Position numbers and translations under genes: made by a program. DNA of 64,000 nt from NCBI GenBank assembly GCA_021787565.1, contig JAJYLT010000011.1:28690-92689 (forward strand). Direction: 5' to 3'. The notes beneath the pieces are model-generated. The model did no database searches. It worked only from the letters and a program-made list of their open reading frames with translations, and was not told where the DNA came from. This DNA is from Acidobacteriota bacterium. GTDB lineage: Bacteria > Acidobacteriota > UBA4820 > DSQY01. Shown here in pieces: positions 55,913-63,994 of the stretch (positions are counted from its first letter, which is position 1; every line of letters begins with the position of its first letter).

Positions 55913-56488
55913 ATGCGGAAACCCACGGGAATCGTAGCGAGGAGGATAGCCCTGGAGTTGCGGATCGTGCTTCTCAGAGGGCAGAAGGTCATTCTCGACG
56001 CGGACTTGGCGGCGCTGTACGGCGTGACGACGCGCCGCCTGAACGAACAGGTCCGTCGCAACCGCGACCGGTTCCCGTTGGATTTCGCGTTCCAGATCAC
56101 GGCCGGCGAAAAGCGGCAGGTGGTCGCAATTTGCGACCACCTCGCCCGGCTCAAATTCGCGAAGAGCCTTCCCCTCGCCTTCACGGAGCACGGGGCCATC
56201 ATGGCGGCCAGCGTGCTCAACAGCCCGAAGGCGGTCGAGGCGAGCGTCTTCGTGGTTCGGGCTTTCGTCCGGCTCCGGGAGGTCCTGGTTGCTCACCGAG
56301 CACTCGCCCTCAAGTTGGAGGAACTCGAGACGAAGATAGGCGCCCACGACGCGGAACTGAAGACCATCGTGGAGGTCCTGCGCCAGCTCATGGGGAGCTG
56401 CACCAAGAAGAAGCCCATCGGCTTCGGCGCGCGGGAGAGAAAGGCACGCTACAATCTCTCCGCGGAGGAGCCATGTCCGACATCGTAG
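55913..56488 (+). CDS. ORF6N-domain protein
   Basis: 191 residues, with GGAGGGAGGGGG upstream. VILDADLAALYGVTTRRLNEQVRRN, RFPLDFAFQIT and LPLAFTEHGAIMAASVLNS form a complete ORF6N domain (also found in phage antirepressors and KilA-N/Bro-type proteins); the C-terminus is helical. It is inserted between hsdR and hsdM and overlaps the hsdM start by 16 bases, so it is part of the restriction operon. Probably a DNA-binding regulator or an anti-restriction or accessory factor; the exact role is unknown. Confidence 0.88.
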   Translation: MRKPTGIVARRIALELRIVLLRGQKVILDADLAALYGVTTRRLNEQVRRNRDRFPLDFAFQITAGEKRQVVAICDHLARLKFAKSLPLAFTEHGAIMAASVLNSPKAVEASVFVVRAFVRLREVLVAHRALALKLEELETKIGAHDAELKTIVEVLRQLMGSCTKKKPIGFGARERKARYNLSAEEPCPTS

Positions 56489-57936
56489 GCAAGCTCTGGG
56501 GCTTCTGTCACACGCTCCGGCACGACGGAATCGACTACGGGGACTACATCGAGCAGATCACCTACCTGCTCTTTCTGAAGATGGCGCAGGAGAAGGGGGT
56601 GGAGGTGCCCGAGGGCTGCGACTGGGGCACGCTGGCGGGGCTGTCGGGTATTCGGCTCACTGACCGCTACGTGGACCTCCTGCGCCGCCTCGGCAGGGAG
56701 CGGGGCATGCTGGGGGACATCTTCGCTCAGGCGCAGTCCCGCTTCACGAACCCGGTGAACCTCAAGAAGCTCATCGGCCTCATCGACGAGACCGAGTGGA
56801 CGGCCCTGGACGTGGACGTGAAGGCGGCCGCCTTCGAGGGGCTCCTCGAAAAGGCCGCGAGCGAGGGCAAGAAGGGAGCGGGGCAGTACTTCACGCCGCG
56901 CCTCCTGATCCAGGCCATCGTCCGCTGTATCCAGCCGGACCCGAGGACGCACAAGGAGTTCACCATCTGCGACCCCGCCTGCGGTACCGGGGGATTTCTC
57001 GTGTGCGCCTACGAGTGGCTCCTGGAGCAGACCCAGGGCGGCGCGCTGGAGCGCGAGCCAGCCAAGCGCATCAGGAGCAAAACCTACTTTGGCCAGGACC
57101 TGGTGCCGCGTCCCCGCCGGCTGGCGCTGATGAACCTCTACCTCCACGGGCTGGAGCCGGTCATCGGCCTGGGGGATTCCATCTACGAGGCGTACTCGGG
57201 ACCCAGGCACGACGTGATCCTCACCAATCCGCCCTTCGGCACCAAGGGCGCCAACCAGGCGCCGGAACGGGAGGACTTCATCGTTCCCACGAGCAACAAG
57301 CAACTCAACTTCCTCCAGCACGTGATGACCATCCTTAAGCCGGGCGGGCGCGCCGCCGTGGTCGTGCCCGACAACTGCCTTTTCGCCGATCAAGCGGGCG
57401 AGGTCTTCAAGGTCCTCACGGAGGACTGCGATCTGCACACGGTGCTGCGTCTGCCCAACGGGACCTTCACGCCTTACAGCCCCGGCACCAAGACCAACGT
57501 CATCTTCTTCACCAAGGGGCCGGCCACCGAAACGACGTGGATTTACGACGCCCGCACCAACGTGCCAGGCATCACCAAGAAGGACCGGCCCTTGACCAGG
57601 GAGCACTTCGCCGAGTTCGAGCGGTGCTTCGGCCGGGACCCCAACGGCCGCGCAAAGCGGTCGGAGAAGGACTCGAAGGAGGACCGCTGGCGGCCGTTTC
57701 CTATCAGCGAGGTGAAGGAGCGTGCCTACAAGCTGGACGGCCTCAAGTGGCTCAAGGACGATTCGCTCGACGATCCCGACAACTTGCCCGAGCCCGAGGA
57801 GCTGGCCACCGAAGCCATAGAGGAATTGCGCGGCGCCGTGGAGGAGCTGAATGCCGTCCTGGCCCTCCTCGAAAATGGCGCTACGGAAGAGCTGCCCCAA
57901 GTCGCCGAGAAGCCCCGTGGCTACAAAGCGCGCTGA
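56473..57936 (+). CDS. hsdM: Type I DNA methyltransferase, M subunit
   Basis: 487 residues from ATG 56473, with GGAGGAG upstream. N-terminal HsdM_N helical domain (DIVGKLWGFCHTLRHDGIDYGDYIEQITYLLFLKM), then the N6-adenine methylase with SAM motif DPACGTGGF (about 168) and catalytic NPPF (about 251). KKGAGQYFTPR is typical. It methylates adenine at the site chosen by HsdS. Intact; its 3' end overlaps hsdS by 20 bases. Confidence 0.95.
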   Translation: MSDIVGKLWGFCHTLRHDGIDYGDYIEQITYLLFLKMAQEKGVEVPEGCDWGTLAGLSGIRLTDRYVDLLRRLGRERGMLGDIFAQAQSRFTNPVNLKKLIGLIDETEWTALDVDVKAAAFEGLLEKAASEGKKGAGQYFTPRLLIQAIVRCIQPDPRTHKEFTICDPACGTGGFLVCAYEWLLEQTQGGALEREPAKRIRSKTYFGQDLVPRPRRLALMNLYLHGLEPVIGLGDSIYEAYSGPRHDVILTNPPFGTKGANQAPEREDFIVPTSNKQLNFLQHVMTILKPGGRAAVVVPDNCLFADQAGEVFKVLTEDCDLHTVLRLPNGTFTPYSPGTKTNVIFFTKGPATETTWIYDARTNVPGITKKDRPLTREHFAEFERCFGRDPNGRAKRSEKDSKEDRWRPFPISEVKERAYKLDGLKWLKDDSLDDPDNLPEPEELATEAIEELRGAVEELNAVLALLENGATEELPQVAEKPRGYKAR

Positions 57937-59431
57937 GTCTCAAGGGCCGATATTCCGTGAAGACGAGGGCCTGCCCGAGGGGTGGGTGTGGGCTCGGCTG
58001 GGTGGCGGCATTGTGGACGACATCCAACCTGGATTTGCTTGCGGTGAGCACGACGTTGAGGGAGCCAGCGTTCCTCATCTCCGCCCAATGAACGTGACGG
58101 CGGAGGGCACGGTCTCCCTTTCGAACACCAAGCATGTTCCCAGGGCTTACATTACCAGCGATACACGGCTCCTTCGCAAGGGGGATGTTCTCTTCAACAA
58201 CACCAATAGCCCTGAGCTTGTGGGCAAGACCGCCCACTTTGATCTCAATGGAGAGTTCGCGTTTTCAAACCATATGACACGCCTCCGTTGTAGGGGCGCT
58301 GCATTGCTCCCCGCGTATTGTTCCTTGGCTCTTCACCGGAAATGGCACGAGGGATATTTTCTTCGGATTTGCAACAACCACGTATCACAGGCGAGCATCA
58401 GTCGATCAGTCCTCGCTGATGCGGAGATCCCCTTGCCCCCTCTTCCCGAACAGCGCCGGATCGTGGAGAGGGTGGAGGCCCTCCTCGCCCGCGTGAACGA
58501 GGCTCGCGCTCGCCTCGCCCGCGCCCCCGCCCTCCTCAAAGCCTTCCGCCAAGCCGTCCTCGCGGCTGCCTGCGCAGGCAAGCTTACGGCCGAATGGAGG
58601 GAGAGCCGGACTCCTGATAGGGATCGCGACGACGTCCCTAGTGGGTGGCGCATTGCGACGGTCTCCGAAGTCGCGTCGAGGGAACCACGCTCTATCCAGA
58701 GTGGCCCGTTTGGCAGCAACCTGCTGCATTCGGAGTTCCAGACGACTGGCGTGCTGGCCATCGGTATCGACAATGTGCTGGACGGATCCTTCTCGCTCGG
58801 ACGCAAGCACCGCATAAGTCACGCGAAGTCTGCCGAACTCTCGAAGTACCGCGCACGCCCCGGCGATGTCCTGATCACAGTGATGGCCACAGTGGGTCGT
58901 GTATGTGTTGTGCCGGATGACCTTGAGCCGGCGATCATCACCAAGCACGTGTACCGTATCACCCCCGATCGGACACAGGTTGAGCCGAGATACCTTATGT
59001 TCTCGTTGATGGGTGATCCTGGTCTGACTGAAGACATCGCCGAGCAAGTGCGCGGACAGACCCGCCCCGGCATCAACGGAGTGATTCTGAAGGGTCTCCA
59101 AATCCGTGTGTCACCGCTTGACGAGCAGCGCGAGATTGTCCGTCGGGTAGACGCCCTCTTCGCCCTGGCCGACGCCATCGAGGCGAAGGTAGCGGTAGCC
59201 CAGAAGCGCGCTGAGGCTCTCACGCAGGGTATCCTCGCCAAGGCGTTTCGCGGCGAGCTGGTCTCCACCGAGGCCGCCCTCGCCCGCGCCGAAGGCCGGT
59301 CCTACGAGTCGGCCAAGGAATTCCTCGAACGCGTTCTCACCAAGAAGGCGCAAGGTCGGGCGACGAACTCTGGGCATCCACCCAGGCGCAGACGGAACAG
59401 CCGCTTGCACCAATCGGGAGGAGGCTCATGA
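57917..59431 (+). CDS. hsdS: Type I restriction-modification specificity subunit
   Basis: About 504 residues from GTG 57917; an ATG at 57851 inside hsdM is an in-frame alternative. Two target-recognition domains: LPEGWVWARLGGG... to IPLPPLPEQRRIVERVEALLARV, and VPSGWRIATVSEVA... to VSPLDEQREIVRRVDALFALADAIEAKV. Each is followed by the conserved helix that spaces the two half-sites. The second domain has lower GC and different codon use from hsdM, as is common for exchanged specificity domains. Its stop overlaps the start of the next gene (ATGA). Confidence 0.93.
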   Translation: MATKRAESQGPIFREDEGLPEGWVWARLGGGIVDDIQPGFACGEHDVEGASVPHLRPMNVTAEGTVSLSNTKHVPRAYITSDTRLLRKGDVLFNNTNSPELVGKTAHFDLNGEFAFSNHMTRLRCRGAALLPAYCSLALHRKWHEGYFLRICNNHVSQASISRSVLADAEIPLPPLPEQRRIVERVEALLARVNEARARLARAPALLKAFRQAVLAAACAGKLTAEWRESRTPDRDRDDVPSGWRIATVSEVASREPRSIQSGPFGSNLLHSEFQTTGVLAIGIDNVLDGSFSLGRKHRISHAKSAELSKYRARPGDVLITVMATVGRVCVVPDDLEPAIITKHVYRITPDRTQVEPRYLMFSLMGDPGLTEDIAEQVRGQTRPGINGVILKGLQIRVSPLDEQREIVRRVDALFALADAIEAKVAVAQKRAEALTQGILAKAFRGELVSTEAALARAEGRSYESAKEFLERVLTKKAQGRATNSGHPPRRRRNSRLHQSGGGS

Positions 59432-60375
59432 AGGAACAAGGGGAACCACGTTGTCCGCTGTGCGATTGGGAGCACAACGTAATCATCCCACCGCATTGGT
59501 CTCCGGCTGTCGAAGTAGCTTGCCCTCGCTGTGGTCAGTTCATCATCACGCCAGAGGCGGGAATATCGATGCAAGCCCTCACGTCCGTCCAGAAGGCACC
59601 GCTGATGGCCGTACTCCGTGAGAGAACGCTGTTGAAAATGGCGCGGCTACTTGTGACCACCTCTGCAAACTACGGAATCCCACAAGACACTTTCGCCAGG
59701 ACAATCCCCGAGAAGGTTAACCGCTTCCTCTTGAACCTCGCCAGACTGGCCCCGGATGCCGGAGACCAGTTCGCCCTCGACCCCGAGCGCGATTTCCCGC
59801 TCGGCCACTGCACGAGCGGACAGGGTCTCGAACACGTGCGCGACATCCTGGTCAGCGGCGGCTGGGTGGAGAGAGACAAAACCGACGACAGCCTGCACCG
59901 GCTGACCCTCGCCGGCTGGGCCCGCGTCGCGGAACTTCAGAGAGGGGCGATCGACAGCTCGGCGGTCTTCGTCGCCATGAGCTTCAAGCCCGACTGGGAT
60001 GCGGCATGGAAGGAGGGCATCCGGCCCGCCATCGAGGAGGACTGCGGCTACAAGGCCCTTCGCGTGGATGCGGTGGAACACACCGAGGACATCAACGACC
60101 GGATCATCGCCGAGATTCGGCGCTCCAAGTTCATGGTGGCCGACTTCTCGGCGAATCCCGGTGGGGTATACCTTGAAGCCGGCTTTGAGATGGGCCTCGG
60201 ACGCACCGTCATCTGGACCTGCCAGGACAATGAGGAAAAGAAGAAGGCCCTCCACTTCGACATCAGCCACTACAACTTCATCTTCTGGAAAGACCCCGAG
60301 GACCTGAGAATGCGGCTCAGGGACAGGATTCTCGCACTGTTCGGCGAGGGGCCCAGGCATGAACCGGGCAAGTGA
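59428..60375 (+). CDS. Zinc-ribbon protein with nucleoside 2-deoxyribosyltransferase/TIR-like domain
   Basis: 315 residues, with GGAGGAGG before the ATG. The N-terminus has two CxxC pairs (CPLC at about 9 and CPRC at about 32), a likely zinc ribbon. The middle (about 50-165) is helical, with a possible winged-helix region. The C-terminal domain (about 175-310) reads SAVFVAMSFKPDWDAAW, IIAEIRRSKFMVADFSANPG and VYLEAGFEMGLGRTVIW. This is the Rossmann-like pattern of nucleoside 2-deoxyribosyltransferases and related TIR-like effectors, with the candidate catalytic Glu in YLEAGF. Translational coupling to hsdS makes it part of the restriction system. A nucleotide- or NAD-processing effector role is inference. 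Confidence 0.75.
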   Translation: MKEQGEPRCPLCDWEHNVIIPPHWSPAVEVACPRCGQFIITPEAGISMQALTSVQKAPLMAVLRERTLLKMARLLVTTSANYGIPQDTFARTIPEKVNRFLLNLARLAPDAGDQFALDPERDFPLGHCTSGQGLEHVRDILVSGGWVERDKTDDSLHRLTLAGWARVAELQRGAIDSSAVFVAMSFKPDWDAAWKEGIRPAIEEDCGYKALRVDAVEHTEDINDRIIAEIRRSKFMVADFSANPGGVYLEAGFEMGLGRTVIWTCQDNEEKKKALHFDISHYNFIFWKDPEDLRMRLRDRILALFGEGPRHEPGK

Positions 60376-60430
60376 GGAGGAGAGAGTCGTCCGATCTTAC
60401 TTCGTTGACGAAGCGGGCGATGGAGGCTGA
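60359..60430 (+). pseudogene. Truncated DUF3800-like start
   Basis: A 23-residue frame overlapping the previous stop reads RVVRSYFVDEAGDGG before a TGA. FVDEAGD is the usual N-terminal motif of DUF3800 proteins, which are often found beside defence genes. Nothing of the rest remains in the following 110 bases. Confidence 0.45.
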
Positions 60431-60541
60431 AATCGGCACTCCGGTGGATGCGGGCTCACCCGCTCGTACCGACTGGCCGGGGGAGCGTCACGAGCAGGAG
60501 CATCTCCGCCCGCGGGCGGTCCCTCGCAGAGGATCCCTTGC

Positions 60542-60901
60542 CTAGCTGAAGAGAGCCCGAACGGCGATGAGAACCTCTCGCAGCTTGTCCGGATGAAGGG
60601 CGGCGACCTGCCTATGGATCAGCCCCGCTTCGCAGGTGAAGAGCTTCGAAACCTTGATGATGGACGCCTGCTTGATCCTCCCACTGGTCACATCGGAGGG
60701 ATCCAGCCTAATCTCTGTTGCGAGGTCGGGAACCGAAGGAAGTTGTGAAGTAATGGCGGCCAGGATGAGATCGAAATGGTGGAGGTTGAATTCGTCCGGC
60801 GACAAAACGAGCGCTGGGCGAACTTTGGAGCCGGTTTGATCCGTGAACGGGAAGGGGACGAGGACGACCGCGCCCTGCCTATAACTGGTCCCAGCCGTCA
60901 T
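60542..60901 (-). CDS. PemK/MazF-family mRNA interferase toxin
   Basis: 119 residues. GAVVLVPFPFTDQTGSKVRPALVLS is the classical PemK/MazF N-terminus with the catalytic Arg in the S/T-x-x-RP loop. The C-terminal half (SGRIKQASIIKVSKLFTC) contains the conserved Ser/Thr-rich strand. Cuts mRNA at short motifs when free of antitoxin. The start overlaps the upstream antitoxin-like gene by 23 bases, a normal toxin-antitoxin arrangement. Confidence 0.92.
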   Translation of the reverse strand: MTAGTSYRQGAVVLVPFPFTDQTGSKVRPALVLSPDEFNLHHFDLILAAITSQLPSVPDLATEIRLDPSDVTSGRIKQASIIKVSKLFTCEAGLIHRQVAALHPDKLREVLIAVRALFS

Positions 60902-61214
60902 CGTCAGGGTTGTCCCAAAAGGCGAAGGCGCTTTCGGCGACTTTGAGCCAGCCTTGCTGCTCCGGGTCAGGAATGGGGGGGAGTGGCGCAGGCTCTGCGA
61001 CTTTGTCCCTGGCGGTGGCCGGGGGAGGTTCGACGTGGACGGCGGGCGTATCGGCCGGCATCCAGCTCAAGAGAATCGGGAAGCTCGCGCAAGGATTCCA
61101 CGTTCCAGCGCCGGTCGGGAGCGCGGAGTTCGGGGCCAGAGACATGCCGTAGCGGTGCTTGCCTTCGTGAAGGTCCAGGGCGGTCGTGGAAGGCATGGCA
61201 ATCTCATTTCTCAT
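60879..61214 (-). CDS. Antitoxin-like protein paired with PemK/MazF
   Basis: 111 residues from ATG 61214, which overlaps the protease stop by 11 bases; ATG 61196 is an alternative. The C-terminus AFAFWDNPDDDGWDQL is the acidic, Trp-containing tail typical of antitoxins that bind MazF-type toxins. The N-terminal half is Pro/Ala-rich and lacks a recognisable AbrB, RHH or HTH DNA-binding domain. It may be a fusion or a divergent family. Confidence 0.62.
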   Translation of the reverse strand: MRNEIAMPSTTALDLHEGKHRYGMSLAPNSALPTGAGTWNPCASFPILLSWMPADTPAVHVEPPPATARDKVAEPAPLPPIPDPEQQGWLKVAESAFAFWDNPDDDGWDQL

Positions 61215-62208
61215 GGTATTCCACCTCCCATTGGGGGGGCTGCATATTCAATATAGGCCCCTGCTGGCCTCCCGGCATTGGGGCCAGGAGCACTTGCCCG
61301 CGGGTGTGAAAAGTGTCCGTACGCCTTGCACTCTCGATGATTGCTCCCCGTGCCGTCACGGGAACAGGTGGGGTTGCGCCCTGAATCAGGGCGGCGGGAT
61401 TGAAGGGGGTTCTCAATTCCAGATATTCCTCATAGGCCAAGTAAGCCTTCCAAAGGAGCTTGTCGAGGCGCCCCTCGCTCATGGTCACATTCAGCCCCAG
61501 GTCGTCCTTGGCCTCCTTGCGACTAATGGGATAGGCGTGGAGGCACAACTCCCGGGTCAGCTTCTCGACGATGGAATCGATCCTCTGCCCGTCTTTCGCC
61601 GGGTCGAGGTGGAGCTCTAGCATCTTCGTGGCGGCGAGGCGGGCCATCCGGATCGTGCGGTAGGCGTTTCCGAGGGCGAGTGGGGAGACGTTGGCGTTCA
61701 GATGGGTGAAGACCTGAACCATCTGATCGTCCTTGATGTGGGCTTCCTCGCGGGCCAAGGCTAGATAGGACCGGATATCCTCTACGCCGATGGAGAGGCG
61801 CTGTTGGGGATTGGTGGGGTCGGGCGGATTGAAGGGATGCACCGTCGCCGCGTCCACGGGCGTTAGTTCCGCGAGAGGTCCCATGAGGATCTCGTCTGCA
61901 CCCAGCGCGACGGCCGTGGCGGCGCTGTGAGCCCGGTATGGAATCAGGACGCCGAAATGGCCGCAATGCTCCCGGATAAGGCGAACGATGCGCAGCGGCG
62001 TGAGCATGTCCCCGCCGCGGCTGTAAAGCAGGAGATCAATCCTCGGCACTCGCCCGATGGTCTCCAGATGCTCACGGAAGAGGAGGACCGTATCTTCGCC
62101 GATCTGTGTTGCGAAAGGTTGGCGATCCCCCGTGAAGTAAACGATAATCCTGGACTTGCGGGCCTTTTCAAGCCGACGAATCGCTTCAATTCTCGCTTCG
62201 CGGGACAT
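61204..62208 (-). CDS. Clp-fold serine protease (SDH/SppA-like family)
   Basis: 334 residues from ATG 62208, with a GGGGGG-rich site upstream; a TTG at 62262 lies inside the promoter. The fold matches the serine dehydrogenase proteinase group: RIIVYFTGDRQPF, IDLLLYSRGGDMLTPLRIV, FGVLIPYRAHSAATAVALGADEILM (likely nucleophile Ser in AHSAAT) and GPLAELTPVDA. There is no signal peptide or membrane helix, so it is probably cytosolic. The following antitoxin-like and toxin genes overlap it and each other, so the three form one operon. A role in cutting the antitoxin or a phage protein is inference. Confidence 0.82.
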   Translation of the reverse strand: MSREARIEAIRRLEKARKSRIIVYFTGDRQPFATQIGEDTVLLFREHLETIGRVPRIDLLLYSRGGDMLTPLRIVRLIREHCGHFGVLIPYRAHSAATAVALGADEILMGPLAELTPVDAATVHPFNPPDPTNPQQRLSIGVEDIRSYLALAREEAHIKDDQMVQVFTHLNANVSPLALGNAYRTIRMARLAATKMLELHLDPAKDGQRIDSIVEKLTRELCLHAYPISRKEAKDDLGLNVTMSEGRLDKLLWKAYLAYEEYLELRTPFNPAALIQGATPPVPVTARGAIIESARRTDTFHTRGQVLLAPMPGGQQGPILNMQPPQWEVEYHEK

Positions 62209-62248
62209 AACGCCCCCCATCCTCTCGAAAGCCCTAAAGGCAGCGCCA

Positions 62249-62279
62249 AGTATAGACTGCAAAACCCACCCGGCGTCAA
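62249..62279 (-). promoter_or_regulatory. Promoter of the protease-antitoxin-toxin operon
   Basis: Minus strand TTGACG, then TATACT after 19 bases (or TCTATA after 17). Transcription would start near 62242, upstream of the ATG at 62208. Confidence 0.5.
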
Positions 62280-62422
62280 GGGGACGAGTAGGGCGCTATG
62301 TGCCCAATTTGCGGCGGGTCTGGCGCTGTGGATTGTGGGCCTCGCGCTCGGTGATATAAGGGCGCGAAAGGACAGGTGGGCCGGTTTCCATCAGCCAGTA
62401 GGTAGCAAATAGCGCCCCCACT

Positions 62423-62641
62423 TCATTTATTGGGTTCGTCCGCGGGGAAAGCGAGAATGGATGGTCCTTTGTGCCTAGGCGGAACCGCCACTTGGGCTGC
62501 CAGAACTTCGAAGGGAGGAAGGGGGTCCGGCGGCTCGCGGTAGGCGGCGGCGTGGGTGGCATGGCCCCGGATGGTGTCTGCCGGTAACGACTGGGCGCCC
62601 CCCTTGCCACTGACCTCCGGTTTCCGGTAAACTTCTCCCAT
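62423..62641 (-). CDS. Hypothetical small protein
   Basis: 72 residues beginning MGEVYRKPEVSGKGG. Pro-rich, with no ribosome site and no family recognised. It lies upstream of the protease promoter on the same strand. It may be spurious; the 62281-62698 gap otherwise shows no gene. Confidence 0.25.
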   Translation of the reverse strand: MGEVYRKPEVSGKGGAQSLPADTIRGHATHAAAYREPPDPLPPFEVLAAQVAVPPRHKGPSILAFPADEPNK

Positions 62642-62698
62642 CGTTGCAAGTCAGACCGTTCCACTGGGGGTAAGCACAATCTCTTTGGGAGGAGCCGT

Positions 62699-63408
62699 AT
62701 GATCACCGAACAGTCGCGGGATGAGCCGGTGTCGGCGGGTTCGAGGCTGCGGGCGGACTACCTGGCGGGGCAGGCGGGGTACACGCTGGGGGTGGCGGCG
62801 CTGGAGGCGCTCCTGCCTCCGGGCTACCTGGACGAGATGCGCGGGGTGCTGGCATCGGTCAACGCCGCGCGCCAGGACAGGGTGCTGATGGCGGCGGAGT
62901 CGCGCGAGGCGACGAAGGGCTAGGCGGCGGCCCTGAGATCTGCCAAGGTCTGGCGGCGCAAGATCGCCAAGCGGGCGGCGCGGGCGGCGCGGCTGGGCAA
63001 GAGCATGCCGAGGGAGCTGACCGCCGTCTTGCAGGCCAGGATGGGCCCCGAACTGGCGTCGCAGGTGCTGGAGATGACCCGCCTCTTCGAGGCGAACCTG
63101 GCGGCCATGCCCGGCAGCGGCGCCGACAAGCTCCTGGAGGAGGGGCGCGGCCTGTGCGACAGCCTGGCGAGCCTGGACGCGAACCAGGAGGTGAAGCGCC
63201 TGCGGGAGCTGCCGCAGCCGTTCAGGACTTCTACGAGAAGAAGGGCCTCCTCTACGTGGGCCTGAAGGTGATCCACGACGCGGGCCAGGAGCTGCACGCC
63301 GACTCCGCCTCGCAGTCATCTCGCTACAACCTCTCCATCCTGCACCGGCGCGGCAACCACGCGAGCCAGCCGGAAGCCGCGCCGCCGGCGCCAGCGCCGG
63401 CGAGCTGA
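62699..63408 (+). pseudogene. Split ORF of unknown function (amber stop plus frameshift)
   Basis: A good ribosome site (GGGAGGAG) precedes ATG 62699. The frame encodes 74 residues to TAG at 62921-62923, then continues in the same frame without a stop (AAALRSAKVWRRKIAKRAARAARLGKS..., ELTAVLQARMGPELASQVLEMTRLFEANLAAM) to about 63225. There protein-like sequence moves to another frame (VQDFYEKKGLLYVGLKVIHDAGQELHADSAS...) and ends at 63408. Removing the TAG and restoring one base at about 63222 would give one protein of about 236 residues. No known family. Most likely a recently broken gene. Confidence 0.6.
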
Positions 63409-63644
63409 CGCCCTCAGCACGGTGCCAACAGAACGCCACTTGCCTCAAGGGGGCGGGGCCCGGGTCCCGCCCCCTTACTGCGTGGGGTGCCGAGGGCGCC
63501 CCCCGCCCCCTTCGCCGGAGCCCGGGGGCGTGCAGAGCCGCTCCGGAGGGGTGTAGAACCGCTCCGCACTCCCGCAAAGCCGCTTCGCAGGCCCTCCCGC
63601 CGTGCGCGTCGCGCGGCTGGGGTGAGAGAGCGGCCGCCCCCTTC

Positions 63645-63800
63645 ACCGTCATTCCGGCGACCGCCCCCTTCACCGTCATTCCGGCGACCGCCTCCTTTGC
63701 CGTCATTCCGGCGACCGAAGGGAGTCCGGAATCCTGCCCTTCCTCCGCAGGCGAAGCGATCCTGGACGCGCTTCGCTTGCCAGGATGACCGGCCCAAGAA
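63645..63800. repeat. CGTCATTCCGGCGACCG repeats
   Basis: Three near-identical iterations of a 27-31 base unit (63650-63720), followed by GGAGTCCGGAATCC and a CCTGGACGCGCTTCGCTTGCCAGGATGAC hairpin. Confidence 0.7.
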
Positions 63801-63862
63801 GCCGGGCCGCAATGCGGTAGCCTTTCGGCCCCAATGAATCGGGGCCGCAACGGGCGAGGGAG

Positions 63863-63994
63863 GGCCTTCGAAGTGGCGGGCGAGGGCGCCCGCCCCAGGG
63901 GGGATGAGGGAGGGCCTTCGAAGCGGCGGGCGGGGGCGCCCGCCCCACGGGGGATGAGGGGGGGCCATCGAAGCGGCGGGCGGGGGCGCCCGCC
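63863..63994. repeat. 50-bp tandem repeat, three copies (family C)
   Basis: Units start at 63863, 63913 and 63963, each with GGCC(T/A)TCGAAG and a GGCGGGCG...CGCCCGCC hairpin. The array runs to the edge of the window. Confidence 0.9.
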
